Origin: an uncultured Lachnoclostridium sp.
GTDB lineage: Bacteria > Bacillota > Clostridia > Lachnospirales > Lachnospiraceae
NCBI GenBank assembly: GCA_946499505.1
Contig: CAMMSL010000013.1
Coordinates: 1 to 64,000 of the forward strand
Direction of reading: 5' to 3'
DNA: 64,000 nt
The first letter of the stretch is position 1; each line of letters starts with the position of its first letter. The position numbers were made by a program, and so were the translations under genes. Under the pieces are notes generated by a model, which saw only the letters and a list, made by a program, of their open reading frames with translations, was not told where the DNA came from and made no database searches. Positions 8,529 to 19,700 of the stretch are shown here, piece after piece.

Positions 8529-10802
8529 TTACATCTCTGCTTTATAGTAATTGATCAGGCATCCGTCCAGTATGATCTGTCTCTCTGCATCTGTCAGGTC
8601 GCCCAGTCTCAGATTGATCTCTTTAAGGTCGTCGCCTACTACATAAGCCTTGATAATATCTGCTTTTTCTTCAACTGCCTTTCTCACGTCCGGCACGAAG
8701 ATGTAGTCACCGTTCTTGAACGGCAGATGCTCGTGGTCTGCGTCTGTCAGGAACGGAAGCATACCCCAGTTGATCAGGTTGGAGCGGTAACGCTTTGTTG
8801 CATATTCGATGGCAATGTTCGCCCAGCCGCCCAGTACCTTCTGGCAGGATGCAGCCTGCTCACGTGCAGATCCGTCTCCCGGCTTCACTGCGAAGATCGT
8901 ACTTCCGACGCCGATATTTCCTTTGCCGACTTCCGGATATGTCTTCTGGATCGTTGCCATTACCGGTTTCAGTTCTTCCAGAGCATCAAGCGGACATTTT
9001 CCTGCTTCGATCGCTTTCTGCGCTTTCTGTACTTCTTTTGCGCGTCCCACATATGCCGGATCTTTTCTTGAGAGTGCGAACTCTGCAAGTCCCAGCGGAT
9101 TGGAACGGTAGGAAGAAGTCTCACCTGACGGGATGAGCTCGTCTGTTGTTGTAACCGGGTCATGGATCTCGGATACGACTTTCACGATCAGGTTCTCCGG
9201 CAGTGCAGACATCTCCGGCCAGTCTTTGATATTCGGTCCGAACTGGATCTCCACGCTCGGATCTGCCACGCCGTGGCTGTCAAATACGCGGTTCGCATAA
9301 ATATTGCTGTCAAAGTGATATTTCTGTCCTTTGTACTCCACATCCATAGCTGTTGCCGGTGTGAGGAAACCTTTGTTTGCCGCCGTAGCCGCGATAGAAC
9401 GTGCATCCATAAGAGCCACAGAGGATATCTGTCCGCTCTGGAGCTTGCTTCCCTCACGGTTCGGGAAGTTTCTCGTTGTATGGCGGATGGACAATGCGTT
9501 ATTCGCCGGTGTGTCTCCTGCGCCAAAGCACGGTCCGCAGAATGCAGTCTTCACGACTGTTCCTGCCTCCATAAGATCAGCCACTGCTCCGTTCTTCACC
9601 AGTTCCATATAGATCGGCATACTTGCCGGATATACGCTGAATGTAAATGCGCCGGAACCGATATTGTGTCCCTTGATAATGTCAGCTGCCGCACAGATAT
9701 TTTCAAATCCGCCGCCCGCACATCCTGCGATGATGCCCTGCTCTACATAGAGCTTGCCGTCGCGGATCTTATCCTGAAGTGAATACTCTACCGCGCCGTC
9801 AAGGCTTACGAGCGCTTTCTGCTCTACATCGTGAAGAATATCCTCTAAGTTTGCATTGAGTTCATCGATCGTATAAACGTTGCTCGGATGGAACGGCATT
9901 GCGATCATCGGTTTGATCTCGCTTAAGTTCACATAGACACATCCGTCATAATATGTACATGCGCCCGGATTCAATTCTTTATAGTCGCCGCTTCTTCCGT
10001 GGATCTCGTAGAACTCTTCAATCTTCTCATCTGTCGTCCAGATAGAAGACAGACAGGTCGTCTCTGTAGTCATAACGTCAACGCCGATACGGAAATCTGC
10101 GCTCAGCTTCTTCACGCCCGGTCCGACAAACTCCATCACTTTATTGTTTACATAGCCATTTTTAAATACCGCACCGATAATCGCAAGTGCAACGTCCTGC
10201 GGTCCGACGCCTTTCATCGGCTCGCCGTCAAGATAGATTGCGATCACGCCCGGCATCTTGATATCATAGGTCTTGTTGAGAAGCTGTTTTACAAGCTCCG
10301 GTCCGCCTTCTCCCATAGCCATGGTTCCAAGCGCCCCGTAACGTGTATGGCTGTCAGATCCGAGGATCATCTTACCGCCGCCTGCCAGCATCTCACGAGC
10401 AAACTGATGGATGACTGCCTGATGAGGCGGAACATAGACGCCGCCGTATTTCTTCGCGCAGGTCAGTCCGAACATGTGGTCATCTTCATTGATCGTACCG
10501 CCTACTGCGCAGAGACTGTTATGGCAGTTTGTCAGCACATAGGGGATCGGGAATTTCTGAAGTCCCGACGCACGTGCTGTCTGGATAATGCCGACGAATG
10601 TGATATCGTGGGATGTCAGCTTGTCGAATTTAATCTGCAGGTTCTGCATATTGCCGGAAGTGTTGTGCGCGTTTAAGATGCCGTATGCCATCGTGTTCTT
10701 CGCAGCTTCTTCCCTGGAAAGCGGAACCTGAACATTTCCTGTATCTTCCACAATCTCGGTACCGTTTAAGAGGTAAACACCGTTGTCATATAATTTGATC
10801 AT
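8529..10802 (-). CDS. Aconitase-like hydratase (YbhJ type)
   Basis: A 757-residue member of the aconitase superfamily, closest in layout to E. coli YbhJ and clostridial 'hydratase' proteins. The iron-sulfur ligands appear conserved: Cys in [12 protein letters not shown] (cf. GSCTNS of aconitase) and the CGPC pair in [11 protein letters not shown]. Active-site [11 protein letters not shown] is near residue 150, and the swivel-domain [10 protein letters not shown] plus [10 protein letters not shown] are near the C-terminus. Family members isomerise or hydrate hydroxy-di/tricarboxylates, but the substrate of this subgroup is not settled, so aconitase activity is only possible. The start is supported by AGGAGG. 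It appears monocistronic. Confidence 0.85.
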   Translation of the reverse strand: MIKLYDNGVYLLNGTEIVEDTGNVQVPLSREEAAKNTMAYGILNAHNTSGNMQNLQIKFDKLTSHDITFVGIIQTARASGLQKFPIPYVLTNCHNSLCAVGGTINEDDHMFGLTCAKKYGGVYVPPHQAVIHQFAREMLAGGGKMILGSDSHTRYGALGTMAMGEGGPELVKQLLNKTYDIKMPGVIAIYLDGEPMKGVGPQDVALAIIGAVFKNGYVNNKVMEFVGPGVKKLSADFRIGVDVMTTETTCLSSIWTTDEKIEEFYEIHGRSGDYKELNPGACTYYDGCVYVNLSEIKPMIAMPFHPSNVYTIDELNANLEDILHDVEQKALVSLDGAVEYSLQDKIRDGKLYVEQGIIAGCAGGGFENICAAADIIKGHNIGSGAFTFSVYPASMPIYMELVKNGAVADLMEAGTVVKTAFCGPCFGAGDTPANNALSIRHTTRNFPNREGSKLQSGQISSVALMDARSIAATAANKGFLTPATAMDVEYKGQKYHFDSNIYANRVFDSHGVADPSVEIQFGPNIKDWPEMSALPENLIVKVVSEIHDPVTTTDELIPSGETSSYRSNPLGLAEFALSRKDPAYVGRAKEVQKAQKAIEAGKCPLDALEELKPVMATIQKTYPEVGKGNIGVGSTIFAVKPGDGSAREQAASCQKVLGGWANIAIEYATKRYRSNLINWGMLPFLTDADHEHLPFKNGDYIFVPDVRKAVEEKADIIKAYVVGDDLKEINLRLGDLTDAERQIILDGCLINYYKAEM

Positions 10803-10983
10803 GTAATCCTCCTTCTAAAACAATTCATTTCACTGTCAACTGCATTGGACGTGAGGACATCTCTGATATAACTCCATGTCATATAAATACATTTCATAAT
10901 GTAAACATTTAAATTATGTTCTCACATGCTCAACAGAAATATTTTATCATATTTTAAAATAGTAGTAAATGTGCTTTTCTTTT

Positions 10984-12378
10984 TTATCTCTCACAGTCCA
11001 GACTGATCGAATCCACCAGCCCGGTATCTGCCGTTACGCTTGCATTGCAGCTGCTTATATAGGCTTCATCTCCGTACCAAAAGTATGAATTGCCGTATTC
11101 TTCATCCTCATAAGAATCATCCGGCTCACCATATGCAGCCAGCAGATCCGCCTCAGTGGATCCGATCTGGATTCCGCCCGGAAAGATTACTTTCAGGCTG
11201 CCGTTTGTCAAGTTCCATGCATCCGCAGAGATCGATCCCACCTGGCAGTCTTTGATCGCTGCAGGCTCGGAGCCTGTATTGATCATACCAACCATGATGG
11301 AATCTCCGCTCGTGTCTTCAAACCATGCAAGCTCATAATCACCTGCATTAACGACATAGTCTTCCGGTGTATATTCACTGTCCAGCTTCACTCCTGCAGC
11401 TTCGAGCTCAGCAGCCGTACAGGGAAGCGTTACCACAGTGTCATTGATCTGCACCGTGTAGCTGTCCCAGCTGTCACCGAGTGCATCGTTTGTCTCCGCA
11501 GGCTCAGCCGGCGTCACATTACTTTCATACGGCTCACTGTCGCCACTAGACAGGTCAAACTCATCATTCGTAGTATTTGCTGCTTCAGAAACAGCCTCCT
11601 CCGGCACCGTGATCTCCCCGACAGAATCATACTCCATAAATGTCACGTCCACATAACATTCCGATACAGTTACCCCGGCGTCCTGGAGCAGCGATGCGAA
11701 GGCGTCGGCCATATCAAAATATACTCTCGCAGGGAGAATACTGTCCCTGTAAATATCTATCGTACACGGAAATACCATATCCGACATCAGGTCCTCGTCA
11801 ATGCCGTATCCTGTAAGTGAATCGATCAGGTCCGGCTGTATGATTTCCCCGAAGATGTCTCCGTCAAGCTCGCCGGTAAGCTCAAAGCATTCCTGATCAT
11901 TTACTGTGACCAGCTCTTCCGCGAGCGTAAACTGATCCGCATATTCAGCCATACTCTCAGCCATGCTGTCCATCTCACCTGTTACGTCCTCTTCGTCCGA
12001 CACCTCTCTCGTCCACATATCCTCCATCAGTGTATAGGTAACATATTCATCATCTTCTATGACGGAATACATCTCTGTCGGAACATCAAAATTCATCCCC
12101 ATCATATTCATAGAGACGGTTCCTTTGCCGTGCGATGCCTCCGGTTCCTTTGTAGCCTCCAGATCCATGTCCATCCCGAAGTTAACATCATCAGAATCAT
12201 CAGACATAGCCATATTCATCTTAAAATTCATAAGAGTTGATTCTACTTCATCAGAATTTTTCTCCATGTCCCGCAGAAGATTCTCCGGTGTAGCTTTCGT
12301 GGCGCATCCCGCCAGCAATACCGCCGTCATCACTCCTGCAAGCCCCACTGCCATAATTTTTTCACTTTGTTTCCTCAT
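10984..12378 (-). CDS. Secreted lipoprotein, unknown function
   Basis: A 464-residue protein with a classic lipoprotein signal: basic start, hydrophobic stretch and lipobox LLAGC with Cys at residue 25. The mature part is strongly acidic. Residues ~30-250 resemble the LolA/DUF6612-like fold found in Lachnospiraceae lipoproteins (compact beta-rich region with repeated Met/Asp segments), by inference only. A Ser/Pro/Asn linker near 280-300 is followed by a C-terminal domain with PGGIQIGSTEADLLAAYGEPD, typical of small secreted beta domains. It lies 52 bp after the DUF3810 gene and is likely co-transcribed. The start has AGGAGGG upstream. Confidence 0.8.
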   Translation of the reverse strand: MRKQSEKIMAVGLAGVMTAVLLAGCATKATPENLLRDMEKNSDEVESTLMNFKMNMAMSDDSDDVNFGMDMDLEATKEPEASHGKGTVSMNMMGMNFDVPTEMYSVIEDDEYVTYTLMEDMWTREVSDEEDVTGEMDSMAESMAEYADQFTLAEELVTVNDQECFELTGELDGDIFGEIIQPDLIDSLTGYGIDEDLMSDMVFPCTIDIYRDSILPARVYFDMADAFASLLQDAGVTVSECYVDVTFMEYDSVGEITVPEEAVSEAANTTNDEFDLSSGDSEPYESNVTPAEPAETNDALGDSWDSYTVQINDTVVTLPCTAAELEAAGVKLDSEYTPEDYVVNAGDYELAWFEDTSGDSIMVGMINTGSEPAAIKDCQVGSISADAWNLTNGSLKVIFPGGIQIGSTEADLLAAYGEPDDSYEDEEYGNSYFWYGDEAYISSCNASVTADTGLVDSISLDCER

Positions 12379-12430
12379 ACTTTTCCCTCCTTGGCATCTT
12401 TTTCACAGCTCAGTTGCCACCGCTGCTTCC

Positions 12431-13564
12431 TTATATCATATCACTGAAGTATGCAACGATCAGATCTACCATCCTGTCATAGCTCTGCACCCCGTCCGCC
12501 TGTCCGTTGGCCTTCAGATATGTATCGTTGATCCGTTCCGCCGTCTCTGATATGGTCCCCTCATACCTGTCCCAGAACTCATTGTTTGCAGTCAGATCCG
12601 GCTCTGCCTCCTCATCCAGCATTCCCCGGACTTCCTGCCAGCTCTCATAGTCCGCCCGGTACAGTGCATTCATACAGTAAACCCATCCGGACAGATAGCC
12701 GCTGTATTGAAAATCCGTCCGATCGAATCCGATGCACGCGAGAAATGCGATAAAATTCGCCTCCTGTTCTTCCATAAAGCCCCGAAGATGCGACAGTTCG
12801 TGGCATACGGTAAAAGGCTTGTCATACGCCGGCATATCACCGTTGTAATTTGCCTCCACAGTAAACGGCAGATAAATCCCGGTCAACCCCTGATAAGACA
12901 GTATCTCCGATATGATCAGTGGTTTCGGCTTCGGATAATATCCGGCAAGAGAAGAAAACTCCCCAGAAAGCTGCCGCATAGCTTCCACACCGCCGTCCCG
13001 CTCTGATTCATCCAGAGTAAGCAGGCCGTCCCCGTCTCTTGCCACGTCATCTGCCCGGGCATTCACTTCTTCTGTAAGCCAGACACAGATCTCTTTCAGA
13101 TTGTCTGCGCCGTACTGATATGTAATGATCCCTTCCTCCTTGGAAAAGGAGCTCCTGTGATAGTTGATCCCGCAACAGGCTGTATAGAGAAATGCCAGGA
13201 TGCCTGCTGCCAGAAGTACTCCGGAAATCCATGAGACAAAAATACGAGCCGGCGAATCTGCACTTTCCCTGCGTCTTTCTTTGTAACCTGCAATTTTTAT
13301 GACCATGCGAACCAGTGTCACAAAGAATGCTGTCAGCAGGATATAGATTCCAACCTCCGAAACAGAGAACGGGACCAGGCCGCAGATCCGTCCGATGCTG
13401 TTCACTGCCAGCGGGTATATAGATTCCGAGTACCACTCCGCAAATGCTGGAGCTTTAGCTGAAAGTATCATCAGGGCGGCGCTTAACAGAAGCAGAATTA
13501 CGGCCGCGATACATCGTCGCATACTGCCGCTCAGCTCACGCCCACTCCCTGTGCTCCTCGTCAT
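12431..13564 (-). CDS. DUF3810 membrane metallopeptidase-like protein
   Basis: A 377-residue membrane protein with two or three N-terminal transmembrane segments (AAVILLLLSAALMILSAKAP; VGIYILLTAFFVTLVRMVIKI; FVSWISGVLLAAGILAFLYT), then an extracytoplasmic domain with CHELSHLRGFMEEQEANF. HExxH plus a downstream Glu is the zinc-protease signature, as in the DUF3810 family. Substrate unknown. The start at 13564 is preferred because GGAGGAGATAAG directly precedes it; an in-frame ATG at 13588 with a weaker AGGG site is the alternative. It heads a two-gene unit with the lipoprotein. Confidence 0.82.
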   Translation of the reverse strand: MTRSTGSGRELSGSMRRCIAAVILLLLSAALMILSAKAPAFAEWYSESIYPLAVNSIGRICGLVPFSVSEVGIYILLTAFFVTLVRMVIKIAGYKERRRESADSPARIFVSWISGVLLAAGILAFLYTACCGINYHRSSFSKEEGIITYQYGADNLKEICVWLTEEVNARADDVARDGDGLLTLDESERDGGVEAMRQLSGEFSSLAGYYPKPKPLIISEILSYQGLTGIYLPFTVEANYNGDMPAYDKPFTVCHELSHLRGFMEEQEANFIAFLACIGFDRTDFQYSGYLSGWVYCMNALYRADYESWQEVRGMLDEEAEPDLTANNEFWDRYEGTISETAERINDTYLKANGQADGVQSYDRMVDLIVAYFSDMI

Positions 13565-13607
13565 CTTATCTCCTCCGTCTTCTTCCATCTTTCGTCCCTG
13601 TGACTAT

Positions 13608-13636
13608 ATGTTACGCCCAATTACATTTGTTTACAA
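13608..13636 (-). promoter_or_regulatory. Promoter of DUF3810-lipoprotein unit
   Basis: Minus-strand TTGTAA (13631-13636), 17-bp spacer, TAACAT (13608-13613). Confidence 0.5.
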
Positions 13637-13651
13637 GCAGAAAAGAGCTGT

Positions 13652-13688
13652 AAAAAAATGCCGGGCACTTTTTGTCTAAAGTGCCCGG
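13652..13688 (-). terminator. Terminator of giant adhesin gene
   Basis: 11-bp perfect stem CCGGGCACTTT / AAAGTGCCCGG with a six-base loop; on the minus strand the distal arm is followed by T7 after two bases. Confidence 0.85.
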
Positions 13689-13718
13689 TACTTCCGTGTA
13701 TTTTTGCTCTTTATTCGC

Positions 13719-16700
13719 TTATCTCCGACGTCTGCGGATCATAACCACTGCGATTGCAATGACCGCCAGCAGTGACGCCAGCAGCGCTGCCACTACAGGC
13801 ATAAACTGTGCAGTGTCGCCTGTCTGGACATTTCCTTTGTCTGTGCTTTGCGTTGTTCCGCCATTGTCAGGTTTCTTATCCGGAGTTTTATCATCCGGGG
13901 TATCTTCGTTACCCGGTGTCGGATTCTCCGGCTCATTGTATTCATTGGTAAATACAATGCCCTGACTATCTCCGTTTCCAATCGTTACGGTCGGTACCAG
14001 CGTTCCGCTGCCATTGTCTGCCACTTCAACCGTGACATCATAAACCGTCTCGTCGTAAGTAATCGTTGTGTCATCGCCTTTCACCTCGGATACTGTGTAT
14101 CTGTAGGTTCCGGCCTGATCATAGGTTATCTCATCGAATTTAACAGAGCCGTTTGCATCATTGACTGCCTCATCTACAGTATTTCCATCTGCATCTTTTA
14201 ATACAAATGTGAACTCTCCATCCTTCAGATCTCTTCCTGTCAATATCTTGGAAGCTCCGAGGCTGACACCTGTTGATGCAGCCGTATACTCGTTCTCAAA
14301 TTCCGGAAGATCAGTCTGTGTATTTCCCTCGAAGTACTGTACTGCTGCCTCAAGGTATCCTCCTGCATCTGTCACGTCGATCTGTACTGTATAGATCGTT
14401 CCGTCATAGGTGATGCCGCCCAGGCTGTCATTTCGCTCGCTGATCGTGTAATTGTAAGTTCCTGTCTGATCAAAGGTAAGATCACCAAATACTACATTAC
14501 CGTCTGCATCATTTGTTCCAGTCGTCAGTACATTTCCGTCTGCGTCCTTCACTTCAAATACAAATTCTTCAGCATTGAGTTCGCGTCCTGTCAGAGTCTT
14601 GTGAGCTCTCAGCGCTGTCTCGCCGGTCAGGGTTACCTGTCCCGGATCATAGCTGTTTTTAAATACGATCGCATCCGCACCGGATACATCTGCATGCAGG
14701 GCGCCGTCCGTATCTGTGACAACAACTGTCACATCATATACGGTGTCATCATATGTATATCCTGTCTTTCCGTCATTTACCTCGCTGATATGATATACGT
14801 ATGTTCCTGGCTCTGTATACTCGATCGTACCGAATGCAAAGCTGCTTCCGACATTCTGTACCTCTGTTGCCGAAGGCATCGGCGCGTCGTTATCGCCTGT
14901 GATCCGGAAAGTAAACATATTGTTTTCAATGTTCTTTCCTGTCAGCTCTTTTGTGCCGCTTATGGTCACACCCGTCTTTGCCGGATCGTAACTGTTGTCA
15001 AATGTGATCGCATCTGTGACGTTTCCGTCTTTCGAAATGGATACATCTGCCGCAAGCTGGCCGTTTCCGCTGTCGGTTACTTCTACAACGATCGTGTACA
15101 AGCTTCCATCCTCGGTAATGCCGCCTTCGGATGAATCATTTTCTTTGACCGTGTATGTGTAAGTACCACTCTCCGTATATGTCACCGGTCCTGATACAAA
15201 TACAAGGCTGCCGTCTGCTCCGTTCGTGATCGTGGTCTCTTTCACCGGATCTGTTGACGGATTCGATGCCGCCGGTGTCAGTGTAAAGCTGAACTCTCCG
15301 CCCTGCATCGTGTAGGAGTTTCCTTCAGATGCTGTCACTGTCTTCGTACCTGTAATGCCGGTTTCAAACTCTGCCGGTACGACCGGAGCCGCCTGGTATA
15401 CATTCGTGAACATATTGCCCGCATCCCCGTCTCCACCGGAATAGCTTACCTCTGATGAAAGTGTACCTGTCGCTTCATTGTAGTCTACCTGCACGGTTGC
15501 TGTGATCGTCTGTGTACTGTTTGTTACTCCTGCTACGTTGCCGCCAGTCTCCGTAATCAGATACGTATAGGTTCCGGCTTCTGTAAATGTTGCAGTTCCG
15601 AAATCAATGACTGCATTATTCTGACCGCCGTTATGCGCTTCCGGACGTGTAGTAGCCGGAGCTCCGTTCTGTGGTGTGATCATAAATGTAAAGTCATCTG
15701 TATCCCGCAGGTCACGTCCGCTCATAGTTTTCAGCGCCTGGATATTGGCTGTTATCTCCTGCGGCGTGTAAGTATTCTTAAATGTCATGGAACCGCTTGT
15801 CGTAGCCGATGCCACTGCCACCAGATCTCCGGACTTATTATCCGTTACATTTACTGTAATTGTTGCTTTATGATCATCATAGTGGATCTGTCCCGGATTT
15901 TCCGGAATCACCTCACTGATTTCAAATGTGTATTCACCGGCTGCAGTAAAGATGATGTCCCCAAACGCCGCCTTGTGATCCTTTGTATCTTTGCCAATCT
16001 GCAGATTATCCGCATTATCTGGCAGAGTAACCTTCGTAGTATCTCCGCCTGTCTGAGTCAGGGTAAATGTAAATACTTCATCTCCCCAGTCTTTTCCGGT
16101 AAATTCCTTTGTGACTTCCAGATTTGTCGCACCGTTAAGTGTTACCTGTCCGGCTGAATAGTTGTTAACAAATGCTGCTGTCGCTGCACTGTCTGCCGGA
16201 ATGGCTCCTTTCAGCTCAGCATTTTCCGCTGTATATCCTGTTTCCGGTGTCTCTGTCACAGTATATTCTGCGCCTTCAGGGAGACCGGTGATCGTAACGC
16301 TGCCTTCATGTTTCAGCTTGATCGTTCCGGTACTCGTAATCGTACCCTGATATTCTGTCGTGCCGTCTGATGTACCACTGTAACTGTATTCGCCATCCAG
16401 CTGGTTTCCTTTCTTGTCCGTCAGAACTACCGTAAAGGTGAATTCTTTTTCGGTATCAATTGTGGTGCCCTGATCTGTATTTACTGTGACAGTCTTGCTG
16501 ATCGTCAGGCTGCCTGTCTTTACTTCTGTCTCTGTCTTATTGGTTGTAATCTGCGGATTATCTCCGACTGTAATCTGTGCCTCATTCTCAATCGTCTGGC
16601 CTAGCGCGTTCTCGTTCACGACCGCCTGGAATGAAACCTGACCGTCCATAGTATTAGCAGGTACAGCATTGAGCGTCCATGTGATCGTACGGGTGTCCGT

Positions 16701-19700
16701 GTCATACACGGCATTCTCACCGGCACTGTCCGGAACATAAGTCAGTCCTTCATCCAGTGTATCCGTGATCACCATATCTACCGGCTCATCTTCAGCATTT
16801 GCATACTGGATCGTGTAAGTTAATGTATCGCCGACTTGAGTTCCATCTGTGGACGGATCATTGTCTGTCACGCTCTTCTCCGGAACAGGGTTTTCCGTCC
16901 TGTTAGTAATAAGCTCAACCTGCGAAGCGCCCTCACCAATCGTAATGGTCGCCTGGTTAGTTACCGTATTCTCCGGCTCAGTAATATCAAGAGCATCTTC
17001 CGTCACCACAACGGCGAAGGATACAGTACCGAACTCACCGGCTTCTTTCTGTCCGAGGTTCCACGTAATAACGCCGTTATCCAGCACGCCGCCATCACTG
17101 ATAATGTTGTTGCTATCAGCGTCCACCGCAATCTGTGTACCCGTAGGAATTGTATCAGTTACAACAACATTCGCTGCCTCAGACTTGGTATTCGTCCATG
17201 TGATCTCGTAGGTCAGCGTGTCGCCGAAGCCCACAAGCTGACCGTCAATGCTTGAGCCTGTCTTATTACCATCTACGTCAGTTGCAAAGACGTCCTTGGC
17301 ATCTCCATAATTAAAGTAAATGTTTGTAAAGGTCGGAGCTGCAATCTCGCCGTCAACCGCAAGTGCACCATTTCTTTCCACGATCTTCACAACAATCTGT
17401 CTCGTTGTGTTGTCGTAGCTCCATCCCTCCGGGGCTTCTGTCTGATCCTCATTCACGTCAAATACATAAGTACCCGGCCGTGTAAAGGTTACTTCCGACA
17501 GCGATACGGATTTTGTCTCACCGGCGGTGAAGCTGTCGCTTACAGCCCCCGTAAGCTCAAAAGTATCGCTATATTCCTTGATTCCTGAAGCACTGCCTGC
17601 CGGATTCTGCGCAGCACTTTCCTCAGCATTGAAGGTAGCCGTGAAAGAAAAGTCCGCATCAGTGTCTGCTCCAACCACATTCTTATTCACCGTAAGCGCC
17701 GAATCGCCGCTCAACGTGATTTCTGCCGGCTCGTATGAATTCGTGAACACAACTCCGCTCACGCCGGTCTGATCACTGTCTGCGGTAAAACCGCTTCCAT
17801 CCCATACGCCTTTAGTGATTTCAGGATCAGCCGCTCTCAGCGTTCCCTTGCCGTTATCAGTTACCGTAATATCTACCTTGTAGGCAGCCGTATCGTAAGT
17901 GATACCATCCGCAGTCGGGTTTGCCGGATCCATACCGGCAGGCAGGTTTTCAGTTACAACATAGCTAAAGGTCTTACTTGCTGCACCACCAAGCTCATCC
18001 ATATCAAATGTCAACTTGTTCAATAAAGCAATTTCAGAAGTCCAATCGTTGGTGTCAACGACCTGTGCGCTGTTGGTATTCTCAATCGGAGTTGCTGATA
18101 CTGCCGGTGCTCCGACAAGAGGTGTGACAGCAAAGGCAAAGTCACCATCCTCCAACGCATACGTCAGTCCGTCTGCAACATCCAGGTTCTTCGTCCCCAT
18201 TAATGTTACCGCGGTATCGCCATCAAACGTTGCCATATAGGTATTCGTAAATGCTGCATTCTGCTGGCTGTTTTCGTAAACGATTTCAGCAGATAATGTA
18301 CCGGTTGTCTCATCTTCGGTAACGTTTACTCTTACTGTCTGGTCAGCATCAGCGCAGGTTGTACCGACGTTATTGTCATCCAGCTCGGTAATCTTATAAA
18401 CATATTCTCCGGCTTTCGAGAAAGTCATTTCACCGAAAGAGCCTGTATTAATAGTGCCAGACTGTGGTGCACCAATGCTTATCGTATCAGGATCTGGCAT
18501 TGGCATATCTGCCACAGCGACTTCAGCAGCAGTTGTAGAAACCGGTTCGATCTTAAATTGGAATTCGTATTCATCGGTCCATACATGACCCGTAAAGATT
18601 TTCTGTACCTCAATGCCTGCCTTGTCCTGATCGCCAATTGTTATTTTTTCGGGCTCATAAGAATTGTTAAACGTAAAGTTGTTCCCCTGCTGCTGCCCGT
18701 CATTAGGCATTACCGTTGCGACCACATTACCGTGTCCGTCATCACTGACCGTGATCCAGACGATGCGAGCCGGATCCTGATCGTAGGTTATTCCATTAGA
18801 CATGACATTGCCAGCAGACTCGGTAATCTTGTAACCAAAGGTCTTACCAATCATATCCTTTGTGAAAACCCCCTGCGCAAACTGGAAGCTGACGTTTCCA
18901 TTGGCAATATTAACCGCTTCTGTATCCGGGTTTCCTTCACTATCTACCGGTATGGGCTGGGATCCATCTTCCGTGAAATCTCCTTCGCTATAGGAGGTTT
19001 TATCCGGATCTGTTTGAGCAGAGCCAAGTGCTTCGATGGTGAACTTAAAGTCTCCATCCTCCAGCGTGTAGCCACTATTGGATACAGTCAGGATTTTGGT
19101 TCCCTGTATAGACGCTGTGGTTGCATCTGCATTGTAGGTATTTGTAAAGGCGACGGCGTTATTGTCGGCTCCGATCATGGAACCACCCGACCCCTTATTG
19201 ACCTGAACCATAGGATTGCTGGTGTACTCAAGGTCGCCCTGAGTTGTGATGTTTTCGATCTCGTCAGTCGTCGCCAGACGCAGCGTGCCGTCTCCGTTAT
19301 CGACAATAACGATGTTCACCCGATATATTGCTGCATCATAATCAATACCTCCGGAATTCTGCGTTGTATCGTCATTATCAGTGTCGTAGTTAACTTCCTG
19401 AATGATATAACGGTATTCACCCGGCTTTTCGAAAGTGATCTCTCCGAACTCAAATGAAGCAGAATCTCCGGAGTCCGGTGTAATCGTCACTTCAGTGTCA
19501 GCTTCCCCATCGTTATCAGCATCAACAGGAAGCGGCGCATCGGACGTCGCCTGAGCAGCTGCTATCGTGAAAGTAAACACATCACCAGTCTGGAAATCAC
19601 GTCCTTCAATATTCTTCGTACCGCCAAGTTCAATTTTTAGATCCGTTGTAGTAGTAGATTTCACACTGTAGTTATTGGTAAAGGTTACCGTTGCGTTATC